From Dyella_B acidisoli (lineage in GTDB: Bacteria > Pseudomonadota > Gammaproteobacteria > Xanthomonadales > Rhodanobacteraceae), in NCBI RefSeq assembly GCF_049532895.1, contig NZ_CP064031.1:2418001-2482000 (forward strand): a DNA stretch of 64,000 nucleotides. Reading direction: 5' to 3'. A program made the position numbers and the translations under genes. A model generated the notes under the pieces. It saw only the letters and a list, made by a program, of their open reading frames with translations. It made no database searches and was not told the DNA's origin. This document shows positions 44,841-52,420 of the stretch, piece after piece. The stretch's first letter is position 1; the number at the start of each line of letters is the position of its first letter.

Positions 44841-46382
44841 ATGGACCTATCCAAGTTGACGCTCTTGAAATCTCTTACTCTTCGTACACAGATCAGCAAG
44901 CTAGTGGGTATCGCCTTCTTGCTTCTACCCGGACTGTGTACCAATGCATTGGCGTCGGAATTGGAGGAGCCCATTGCCCCCCCTATTACAACCGTGCATA
45001 CCGCCATCATCGGTGGGCATCCCATCAAATACACAGCCACGTTTGCTGAAACGCCAGTTGCTGGTGACGCTGCACACCCTTTGGCATCGATGTCATCGAT
45101 CACCTATTTGCGATCAGATCACGGTGCTTCCGGCGTTAATCGTCCGGTTGTATTTGTATTCAATGGTGGCCCTGGCGCCTCATCAAATGCTCTTCATTTG
45201 CATGCATTAGGGCCGCGGAGAGTGATGAGTCCCGATGCTAGCCATCACGAGAACTATTTCGTCGATAATCCTTACAGTCTTCTCGATGTAGCTGACCTGG
45301 TGTTTATCGATCCTGTTGGGACAGGGTTGAGTCGGGTATTCCGAGGTGGTGACGGGCACCCATATTGGGGGCCCGATGGTGACGCAAAAAGCGTCCTGAT
45401 TCTGATTCGAGAATGGTTGAAGACGCATGGGCGAGAGCGGTCGCCTATCTATATAGCCGGTGCAAGTTATGGCGGCTATCGAGTAGCCACTATGATGAAA
45501 TTATTGGGAGACCAGCACATAGATGGATTGATCCTGATCTCCCCCCTATTGAATGTAAGCACGATGGCGGATGAAGACGGTAATGAACAGTCGTATATCA
45601 ACAACTTTCCGTCCATGGCAGTAGCTGCCTGGTTTCACCACAAGACGGATCGCCGTGGATTGGACGCAGTTGCTTTCAGGTCCAACGCGGAAAAATTCGC
45701 TATCGAAGAGTATGCACCCGCTTTGCAATTGGGTAATCGAATCCCTCGAGAGCAACGCGCGGTCATCGCAAAAAAAATTGCCGCATTCATTGGCCTTTCG
45801 GTTAACCAGGTTAGCGAGGCGAACCTGCGCATCACTAGTGAGCAGTATCTAAATACGCTGTTGTCGGGCGAGAATCTTCGCATCGGTCGATTAGATACAC
45901 GCATGACTGGACTCTTGCACGCAAAAGCTGCTTCCGGCATTCCAACGAATGATCCCTCTCTCCTGCTGAGGCCGAAAGACAACACCACAGACCAATACTT
46001 CCGTCAGGAGCTGAAGGTGTTAACCCATCGCAATTACATCCAGATGACGTGGGACATCAATGGTACCTGGAACTGGTCGGACGACAGAGAAAGTGATCAT
46101 CAGCCGCGATTCTATTTCACAGGAGGTCCAGCCATCGGTGATGTCATGGCTGCGCAACGTAATATGCGGGCTTGGGTCGGAAGTGGCCTATTCGACATGG
46201 CAACACCGTGGGAGGGCGTACGCTATGAAATCAGTCATGGAGAAATTCCAAGGGACCGTGTAACGGAAGTTGTGTTCGAGACGGGGCACGCTCTCTACGA
46301 CACCGAAAGCACCCTTAGTCAGTTTTCGACATCACTACATCTCTTTATACAGGGAGCTTCCGTTCCTGATCGAAGCCATTGA
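44841..46382 (+). CDS. Serine carboxypeptidase, peptidase family S10, exported
   Basis: Protein of 513 aa with signal peptide (hydrophobic LVGIAFLLLPGLCTNALA). S10 landmarks: VFVFNGGPGASSNALHLHAL (oxyanion site), DPVGTGLSR, IAGASYGGYR with nucleophile Ser ~210, LFDMATPW with Asp ~450, and ETGHALYDT with His ~482. The family removes C-terminal residues at acid pH. In Xanthomonadales such peptidases often accompany Oar/TonB receptors in peptide use, matching receptor A on the same strand. No ribosome site is strong; the start is chosen because the signal peptide begins there. Confidence 0.9.
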   Translation: MDLSKLTLLKSLTLRTQISKLVGIAFLLLPGLCTNALASELEEPIAPPITTVHTAIIGGHPIKYTATFAETPVAGDAAHPLASMSSITYLRSDHGASGVNRPVVFVFNGGPGASSNALHLHALGPRRVMSPDASHHENYFVDNPYSLLDVADLVFIDPVGTGLSRVFRGGDGHPYWGPDGDAKSVLILIREWLKTHGRERSPIYIAGASYGGYRVATMMKLLGDQHIDGLILISPLLNVSTMADEDGNEQSYINNFPSMAVAAWFHHKTDRRGLDAVAFRSNAEKFAIEEYAPALQLGNRIPREQRAVIAKKIAAFIGLSVNQVSEANLRITSEQYLNTLLSGENLRIGRLDTRMTGLLHAKAASGIPTNDPSLLLRPKDNTTDQYFRQELKVLTHRNYIQMTWDINGTWNWSDDRESDHQPRFYFTGGPAIGDVMAAQRNMRAWVGSGLFDMATPWEGVRYEISHGEIPRDRVTEVVFETGHALYDTESTLSQFSTSLHLFIQGASVPDRSH

Positions 46383-46644
46383 GCTGCGATATGCGTGAAG
46401 TGGCGCGAGCGTGTTCTCGAGACTTTTCAGCGTGGAATTAGGTGCATATGACGATCCGCAATGGTTAAATACGGCTTCGCGCCAATCATGTCAGTCTTCC
46501 CACTGAGCTGACCTGAAAAAACGATCCAGATCGTTCGTTCATAAACTATGACCGAGGAAATTTGGATCAGTTTTTTTTCAGATCAGCTCAGGCGCTTCCA
46601 ATTGGACCATTGGGCCACAATCGAGGCCAGGCAAAAGGGACGTA

Positions 46645-47022
46645 TCAGTGATCCGAGCGCTCCCAGTACGCTTTGGCGCCCAGCACCACTGGATTGACGT
46701 CCAGAAATGTTCGCGACGCCCCCATTTTCTGCGTGGATTCGAAGAACCTCCGGAAATGTGGCGTCTCACGGTGCGAGTTGTAGGCCGCCTCATCCTTGTA
46801 CATTTCGAAGACGAGAAATCGGTGAGGGCTGTCCTTAAGCGCAACCGCGTACAAGGCATACACGCCTTGCTCTACGTGCACAGACGTGGAGACGCTCTCC
46901 TGAAGCACCGCCTTGAATTCCTCAAGACGCTGCGGATCGACATCCAATTGTGCTATGCGCACGTAAGGTGCGGGAGCCTGTTGCCCACTGATGGCCGAAG
47001 TCCAGAATTCTGAGATCTGCAT
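46645..47022 (-). CDS. Antibiotic-biosynthesis-monooxygenase (ABM) domain protein, quinol monooxygenase-like
   Basis: Protein of 125 aa from ATG 47022, with AGGAAACGG just upstream; the open frame continues to 47145 without features. The ABM ferredoxin-like fold is shown by YVRIAQLDVDPQRLEEFKAV, YALYAVALKDSPHRFLVFEM and YKDEAAYNSHRETPHFRRFF. YgiN-like members oxidise quinols without a cofactor. It is the last gene of a leftward operon of oxidoreductases, 119 bp after the amidohydrolase, and fits quinone/aromatic detoxification. Confidence 0.82.
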   Translation of the reverse strand: MQISEFWTSAISGQQAPAPYVRIAQLDVDPQRLEEFKAVLQESVSTSVHVEQGVYALYAVALKDSPHRFLVFEMYKDEAAYNSHRETPHFRRFFESTQKMGASRTFLDVNPVVLGAKAYWERSDH

Positions 47023-47141
47023 GGTTCCGTTTCCTACTTGCTGCTGTGGATTGTCCGAACAGCACCGGTTTGTGCAACAAGGCAAGCCACCAAGGCCACT
47101 GCGATGCCACGTAACGCAGGTCGGGCGGACAACAAGTGGAT

Positions 47142-48122
47142 TCACATATCATCTCCGCGGGTTAGCCGTTCCCAATTGGCATGTGCGAATTTCCGCTTGT
47201 TGTCGTCAGTCAGTTGTAGCGTTTCAAGGAAACGCCGTGCATCTCCACCAGGCCGATACTGATAGGGGTAGTCGGTTGAGAAAAGTATTCGATCAGACCC
47301 GACTATCTCGATGGCCTGACGCAGATACGCCCGGTTGAACATGCCGCTGGCGGTCAGATAGAGATGGTTCCGGACATAGTCGACAAAGGGGCGCTGCAAC
47401 TTCGATACTCGGTCGAGCATGGCAATACGCTCAAGATAGAACATCACCAGTTCACCCCAGTGCCCGAGGATCACCTGAAGATTCGGGTGCCGATCAAATA
47501 CACCCGCCAAGACAATGCGTACGAACTGGATACCGGCTTCGTAATGCCATCCAAGGCCAAAGGTTGACAGCGCCAGATCGATCGGTAGGCCAAACCCTGC
47601 GTAGTAGGCGTCGCGAACGCCTGCTTGGGGAATCTGTGGATGGATCAGCAATGGAACACCCATCTCCGCCGCGCAGGCAAAGGTCGGTTCGAATATTGCG
47701 TGATCAAGATTTTTCTCACCGACGCGGCCATACAGGATGGCGCCTTTGAAGCGAAGCTGCTCAACACAACGCTGAAGCTCTCGCGCAGCACTTTCACCGT
47801 CCGCGAACGGCAAGACCGTCAGTGCTTGAAAGCGGGAAGGATTGGCCGCGACACTGCTGGCTATTAGGTCATTGACTCGTCGCGCCAGATCGATACTGTG
47901 ATGTCCTACATTGTTCAGGCCAGGTGTCGTTAGCGAGAGCACTTGCACATCGACACCGGTTTCATCCATCAACGCTAGGCGCTGCCCGGCGAGATCGGCT
48001 AGACGCTCGCCGAGCTCACCCGAATTCAGCGCAAGTGTGCCGTCGTCGGCGCCAGGGATCGAGGTCCACGCTTGCTTCACCACACCAGGCAGAACGTGCT
48101 CTTCAATGGCGACGATCTTCAT
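47142..48122 (-). CDS. Amidohydrolase-family protein (ACMSD/decarboxylase-like)
   Basis: Protein of 326 aa. The TIM-barrel amidohydrolase pattern begins IVAIEEHVLP (a variant of the H-x-H metal site: EEH), continues with QRLALMDETGVDVQVLSLTT and VPLLIHPQIP, then ILGHWGELVMFYLERI, and ends DRILFSTDYPYQY with the metal-site Asp. Close families decarboxylate or hydrolyse aromatic acids such as ACMS or gamma-resorcylate. It starts 1 nt after the DJ-1 gene stop, so it is translationally linked to it. Confidence 0.83.
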   Translation of the reverse strand: MKIVAIEEHVLPGVVKQAWTSIPGADDGTLALNSGELGERLADLAGQRLALMDETGVDVQVLSLTTPGLNNVGHHSIDLARRVNDLIASSVAANPSRFQALTVLPFADGESAARELQRCVEQLRFKGAILYGRVGEKNLDHAIFEPTFACAAEMGVPLLIHPQIPQAGVRDAYYAGFGLPIDLALSTFGLGWHYEAGIQFVRIVLAGVFDRHPNLQVILGHWGELVMFYLERIAMLDRVSKLQRPFVDYVRNHLYLTASGMFNRAYLRQAIEIVGSDRILFSTDYPYQYRPGGDARRFLETLQLTDDNKRKFAHANWERLTRGDDM

Positions 48123-48123
48123 G

Positions 48124-48813
48124 TCAGGGCATCGCCATAAGCTGCTTGAAAACCGCTTGGCCGACGCCGTAAGCCGAGGCCGGGTTCTGGCCAGTGATCA
48201 GGCGACCATCCACCACCACGTTCGCCGTCCAGTTGCGTGCGGGCTGATGTAGAGCACCCCGCTGCTTGAGGGTGGTCGCGAGCAGGTAGGGCACGACATG
48301 CGTGTACTTGACCTCCGCTTCCTCTTCGTCGGTGAAGGCGGCGATCTTCTTGCCGGTGACGAGATGACTGCCGTTCGAAAGCGTCGCATTTACTAGTGCG
48401 GCCGGGCCATGGCAGACAGCAGACACGATGCCACCGGCTTCGTAGATGTCTCGAATCACTCGCTGCACGGCAGGGCTGTCCGCAAAGTCCCACATCGTGC
48501 CATGGCCGCCTGCGAAGAACACCGCTGAGTAGCGCGACGGATCGACTTCGCCAAGAACCAGCGAGTGGGCGAGCGCCTGACGGAATCCGGCGTCATGCCA
48601 GAAACGATCGTTGACTGGATCATTGAGGTCAAAGAAATCGATCGGTGGGTGCCCACCGCGAATCGATGCAATCTCCGTAGGAATGCCTGCTGCGCGGAAG
48701 ACATCGAGCGGATGCGTAAGCTCGACCATGGCAAATCCGGTCGGCTCACCGGTATCGCCCCGAATCGGGTGGCTTGTGACGACGCATAAAACGGGCTTGA
48801 TAGTTTTGCTCAT
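48124..48813 (-). CDS. DJ-1/PfpI superfamily protein (Hsp31/glyoxalase III-like)
   Basis: Protein of 229 aa. The nucleophile elbow is intact: SAVCHGPAAL with Cys, preceded by VFFAGGHGTMWDF and followed by TGKKIAAFTDEEEAEV. Early Glu (EPTGFAMVELTHPLDVF) completes the DJ-1/Hsp31 active-site pattern. Members convert methylglyoxal to lactate, act as chaperone or repair glycated proteins. It lies 11 bp downstream of the alcohol dehydrogenase in an operon for reactive carbonyls and quinones. Confidence 0.87.
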   Translation of the reverse strand: MSKTIKPVLCVVTSHPIRGDTGEPTGFAMVELTHPLDVFRAAGIPTEIASIRGGHPPIDFFDLNDPVNDRFWHDAGFRQALAHSLVLGEVDPSRYSAVFFAGGHGTMWDFADSPAVQRVIRDIYEAGGIVSAVCHGPAALVNATLSNGSHLVTGKKIAAFTDEEEAEVKYTHVVPYLLATTLKQRGALHQPARNWTANVVVDGRLITGQNPASAYGVGQAVFKQLMAMP

Positions 48814-48824
48814 GTATTTGCTCC

Positions 48825-49874
48825 TTACGATTTGAGGGAGGCCATGTCGATGACGAAGCGATACTTCACGTCGCTCTTCAACATGCGCTCATAGGCTTGG
48901 TTGATTTGCTGGATGGGAATGACTTCGACATCCGAGACGATGCCGTGCTGCCCACAGAAATCGAGCATCTGCTGGGTTTCGCCTACGCCACCAATGAACG
49001 AACCGGAGATGGCCCGACGCCCCCGAACAACGCCTCCAGCGTTCACCGGCGTGCTGAGCGGCCCCATGTATCCGACAAGCACCAGCACACCTTCAAGTGC
49101 CAGCGTCGGCATGTAAGGATTGATGTCATGGTCGTAAGGCACCGTGTCGATGATCAGGTCGTAGCGCCCGGCGACAGCCGTCATATGTGCTGGATCACTC
49201 GACAGCACCACGTGATCAGCACCGAGTCGAAATGCATCCTTCTCCTTACCACCAGAACGCGTAAACAAAGTCACGCTGGCGCCCCGTGCTTTCGCCAACT
49301 TCAGCGCCATGTGGCCAAGCCCACCAAGGCCGATCACTGCCACCCTGCTGCCTGGGCCGACCTTCCAGCGATGCAGCGGCGACCAGGTAGTAATGCCTGC
49401 GCACAAAAGTGGCGCCGCGCCGGCAGGATCGAGACCGGCCGGAATGGACACAACAAACTTGTCCCTGACGACAATCGAGTCCGAATAGCCACCGTAGGTC
49501 ACTGCACCATCATGTCTATCGGTGCTGTTATAAGTGAAGGTCGCGCCTTCGGTGCAATCCTGCTCCCATCCCGTCTGGCAAGGCTGGCAATGCTGACAGG
49601 AATCGACCATACAGCCGACACCGACCATGTCGCCGGCCTTGAAGCGACCGACCTTCTCTCCGACCTGTCGAACCGTTCCAATGATCTCGTGGCCGGGCAC
49701 GATCGGGTAGATCGTGAAGCTGCCATGGTTGCGAGCCAGGTGCAAGTCCGTGTGGCAGACCCCGCAAAACAGGATATCAATGACGACATCGTCCGGTCGG
49801 GACTTGCGTCGCTCGAACGAAAATGGCGTAAGCGCGCTAGTAGCCGATGAAGCGGCATAGCCTGAAACCCTCAT
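48825..49874 (-). CDS. Zinc-dependent NAD(P)+ alcohol/aldehyde dehydrogenase (YahK/CAD type)
   Basis: Protein of 349 aa; AGGA about 9 nt before ATG. Catalytic zinc site: CGVCHTDLH and GHEIIGTV; structural zinc: SCQHCQPCQTGWEQDC (four Cys). The Rossmann motif is VIGLGGLGHMALKLA. The family reduces a broad range of aldehydes with NADPH. It is third in the leftward operon, between a small YCII-like protein and the DJ-1 protein; the aldehyde-reducing role suits the other members. Confidence 0.92.
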   Translation of the reverse strand: MRVSGYAASSATSALTPFSFERRKSRPDDVVIDILFCGVCHTDLHLARNHGSFTIYPIVPGHEIIGTVRQVGEKVGRFKAGDMVGVGCMVDSCQHCQPCQTGWEQDCTEGATFTYNSTDRHDGAVTYGGYSDSIVVRDKFVVSIPAGLDPAGAAPLLCAGITTWSPLHRWKVGPGSRVAVIGLGGLGHMALKLAKARGASVTLFTRSGGKEKDAFRLGADHVVLSSDPAHMTAVAGRYDLIIDTVPYDHDINPYMPTLALEGVLVLVGYMGPLSTPVNAGGVVRGRRAISGSFIGGVGETQQMLDFCGQHGIVSDVEVIPIQQINQAYERMLKSDVKYRFVIDMASLKS

Positions 49875-49901
49875 GGTCGATGTTCCTAAGGCTCGGAGGT
49901 G

Positions 49902-50201
49902 TTAGGTGTTGTCTGGCGCGAACAGCAGTTGCCAGCCCGTGAAGGGCCCGAGTGGGATCACGTCCCAGCCAATGATTCCTGCCTTCGCGAGCGGAAATTC
50001 GCTCAATGCCTTTCTGGCAGCCTCAATCGAATCGGCCTCAGCAATGATGGCTACACCAGGGCGATCCTGGCGGAAATAGATGTCGCGCACGATGCCGCTG
50101 GTGTAGAGCTTCCAGCCATGACGCACTTCGTCATGCATATGCGGCTGGTACTTCTCCGGGCTGGCACCGGGCTGTGGGATGTCAAGGCAAAGGAGTTTCA
50201 T
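49902..50201 (-). CDS. Small YCII/muconolactone-isomerase-like protein
   Basis: Protein of 99 aa from ATG 50201, preceded by AGGAACCTC. The upstream in-frame Met 50240 lacks a ribosome site and overlaps the flavodoxin stop. Sequence features of a ferredoxin-like dimer: MKLLCLDIPQPG, GVAIIAEADSIEAARKALSE and FPLAKAGIIGWDVIPLGPF, close to YCII-type proteins of unknown reaction. Second gene of the operon, between flavodoxin and alcohol dehydrogenase. Confidence 0.7.
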   Translation of the reverse strand: MKLLCLDIPQPGASPEKYQPHMHDEVRHGWKLYTSGIVRDIYFRQDRPGVAIIAEADSIEAARKALSEFPLAKAGIIGWDVIPLGPFTGWQLLFAPDNT

Positions 50202-50236
50202 GGATGAGGTTCCTGGGGAAAAAGTCAAATCGAGCA

Positions 50237-50806
50237 TCAAACCGGTTGAAGTCGGCGCACGGTCTCGGCGACGCGTTGTCCAAGGTATGCAGCGGTTTCC
50301 AGATCGCTGTGGATAGGCGTATCGTCTGGCCCCTGGTCACCGTTGGATTGCGCCATTGCACCCAGCCAGCTGCCCAGGCGATTGAGGTCATGCACGCTGC
50401 CACTGCTGGAGTCGTTGCCCGGTTTCAGATCGAGCCCCACCCACAACATGCCGTGCTGCGCGGCAAACAACGTCATCGAGATCAGCGAGTGGAGCTTGTC
50501 GCCGTTCTGTGCACCCGAGTTCGTGAAGCCGGCAGCCACCTTGTTGCGCCACTTCATGTCGATCCAGGCAAGCTTGGTGGAGTCTTCGCAGAACTGCTTG
50601 AAGCGCGCGCTGGGTGCGCCGTTGTAGGTGGGTGCGCCAAAGACGATGGCATCGCTTGCCTCAAGTACGTTCCAAGGTATATGCCCTTCTGCCACGGAGA
50701 TCAGCCGGGTCTCGACACCCGCCACGCGTTGCACGCCTTGTGCAACGCTTTGTGCTTGCTTGGCTGTATGGCCATAACCGCTGTCATAGACGATCGAAAT
50801 CTGCAT
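50237..50806 (-). CDS. Flavodoxin/NAD(P)H:quinone oxidoreductase-like flavoprotein (WrbA type)
   Basis: Protein of 189 aa. The FMN phosphate loop is SIVYDSGYGHTAKQAQ; a second contact is FGAPTYNGAPSARFKQF, and KVAAGFTNSGAQNGDKLHSL follows the flavin-side loop. It belongs to the WrbA/flavodoxin family, which reduces quinones by two electrons. It is first in the leftward operon and starts exactly at the end of leader element copy 3. The divergent LysR gene 300 bp away probably controls it. Confidence 0.87.
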   Translation of the reverse strand: MQISIVYDSGYGHTAKQAQSVAQGVQRVAGVETRLISVAEGHIPWNVLEASDAIVFGAPTYNGAPSARFKQFCEDSTKLAWIDMKWRNKVAAGFTNSGAQNGDKLHSLISMTLFAAQHGMLWVGLDLKPGNDSSSGSVHDLNRLGSWLGAMAQSNGDQGPDDTPIHSDLETAAYLGQRVAETVRRLQPV

Positions 50807-50965
50807 CGGAACGTTCTCAATGAAAAGAAAAAATGACTAAGAGTCGGCAACGCAACTCACAGCGAGGCGCCGGGCGCTGTTGGGCGTTGTGAATGCCGTG
50901 GTCGGAAAAGATGCTACTGTAGAAAAATAAGCTCTGGTGGCGACGACCGTTCCCATCTTTGTAGA
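50804..50965 (-). repeat. Promoter/leader element, copy 3 (drives flavodoxin operon)
   Basis: On the minus strand: TCTACAAAGATGGGAA, GTCGCCA, TTTTTCTACAGTAGCATC, and TTTTCATTGAGAACGTTCCG directly before ATG 50806. GTCGCC to ATG is 138 nt, against 143 and 141 in the other copies. This is the only copy attached to an obviously functional gene, so it is the best guess for the source. Confidence 0.72.
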
Positions 50966-51101
50966 ATGGAATGCTACTTATCGCATCGCCTAAACAGCTA
51001 TGTTTTTGCATGGGCGGCTGCTATGCGTGTGATGCAGTAGCAGAGGAGCGCTCGCGTGTTACGTACGAAGGCGCGCGCACGCTTTTTTGAAGAGGCATGC
51101 A

Positions 51102-52112
51102 ATGATGAAGACCGACATGCAAGGCCGATTGGACGGCGTAGCAGTTTTCGTGGAAGCAGTGGAAGCAGGCGGCTTTGCCCGCGCCGCTGAGCGCTTGGCG
51201 CTATCGAGATCGGCTGTAGGCAAGGCGATCGCACGCCTGGAGGCTCGTCTTGGCGTTCGTCTCTTCCATCGCACGACGCGGACCCAGAATCTGACCGAAG
51301 ATGGCCAGGTCTATTACGAACGATGCCTTCGAGCGATCGAAGAATTGCGTGCTGCCGAATCCCTACTGGAATCGGGCAAGCAGGAAGTCGCCGGACGGTT
51401 GCGCATCACCATGCCCGTGCTGTTCGGCCGCTACTGCATCGCGCCAGTGCTTTTGGACTTTGCGCGTCAACATCCCAAGCTGGAGCTGGAACTGAGCTTC
51501 AGCGACAGGCCCGTAGACATGATCGCTGAAGGCTTCGACCTCGGCATTCGCAGCGGTGCCCTGGGCGAAGCCACTGGACTGTGCGCGCGGCCTTTGGCCA
51601 CGCAGCCAAAGGTCTTGTGCGCCGCTCCCGCCTACCTCAAGGCGCGTGGCGAACCCGATACAATTAAAGCTCTCGCCACACACGACGTGCTGATTCATTG
51701 GCGCACAGGCCACCGCTATCCGTGGCTACTGCCCGATACGGATGGACACCTGACTGAAGTCAGACTCGCGTCGCGCCTGCGGCTCGATGATCTAGAAGTG
51801 ACCGCCGATGCGGCCGTGGCTGGAATGGGTATCGCGTGGTTGCCTCATTGGCTCGTGCGCGATCGTATTCAGTCAGGGGCACTCACTGCGTTGTGGGAAA
51901 AACGGCCCGCGGCTTCCATGGACAGCCATGCCATCTGGCCGGCGACGGATTACATGCCGCTACGTGTACGCCTCGCCATCGACACGCTCGTCGAAAAACT
52001 TCCGAACGCGGTGGGAGTGAAGCCGCCCACTGTACGACCAGGTTGGCACGCGCAAGGCATCACTGCAGGCGATACCTCCTCCTCGCCGCGAAAAAAGCGC
52101 CGCACGCCCTGA
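51102..52112 (+). CDS. LysR-family regulator, divergent from redox operon
   Basis: Protein of 336 aa from ATG 51102, with AGAGG 6 nt upstream; ATG ATG gives an alternative 3 nt later. HTH: DGVAVFVEAVEAGGFARAAE, RLALSRSAVGKAIARLEARL and VRLFHRTTRTQNLTEDGQVY. The effector half has ITMPVLFGRYCIAPVLLDFA and DRPVDMIAEGFDLGIRSGAL. The C-terminal tail (SSPRKKRRTP) is basic and longer than usual. Its position opposite the flavodoxin operon is the standard layout for a LysR activator/repressor of that operon, responding to a quinone or aldehyde. Confidence 0.92.
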   Translation: MMKTDMQGRLDGVAVFVEAVEAGGFARAAERLALSRSAVGKAIARLEARLGVRLFHRTTRTQNLTEDGQVYYERCLRAIEELRAAESLLESGKQEVAGRLRITMPVLFGRYCIAPVLLDFARQHPKLELELSFSDRPVDMIAEGFDLGIRSGALGEATGLCARPLATQPKVLCAAPAYLKARGEPDTIKALATHDVLIHWRTGHRYPWLLPDTDGHLTEVRLASRLRLDDLEVTADAAVAGMGIAWLPHWLVRDRIQSGALTALWEKRPAASMDSHAIWPATDYMPLRVRLAIDTLVEKLPNAVGVKPPTVRPGWHAQGITAGDTSSSPRKKRRTP

Positions 52113-52189
52113 GCTTGGCAATTCGGGCCTGAACTACTCATGCCACCATCTTTATCACGGTGGTGACAGTAGCTATGGCTCGCAATCAT

Positions 52190-52410
52190 TGAAATGACAA
52201 CCTAGCGCGTTGATCGCGCCAAGGTTGTCGATGCCGAACAGGTGGCCGTCCCTGGCCTCGATCCAGGAGCCAAGCGATACACACTGCCCACGTTAGTACG
52301 CGCGTTGTAGGCAGCGTTCAGCAAGATGGAACACCGATCCGCTCACATGGCCGCCACCACCTGGCTATACGCAATCGGACAGACCGGTCGCGCATCACGC
52401 GTCCATCCCT
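52190..52410 (-). pseudogene. Remnant of a GloVer-type repeat protein
   Basis: Shifting minus-strand frames give GGGGHVSGSVFHLAER and then GSWIEARDGHLFGIDNLGAI. These match the repeat pattern GxGSGTVF-x-L and LIE-x-xDG-x-LYGT of choice-of-anchor GloVer-repeat proteins. Stops and frame changes show decay. The identification rests on two short blocks. Confidence 0.35.
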
Positions 52411-52420
52411 CCGGCCATCA

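Noticed and set aside
48897..49850. Rightward 317-codon frame
   Set aside because: Antisense to the zinc alcohol dehydrogenase, whose metal motifs are intact.
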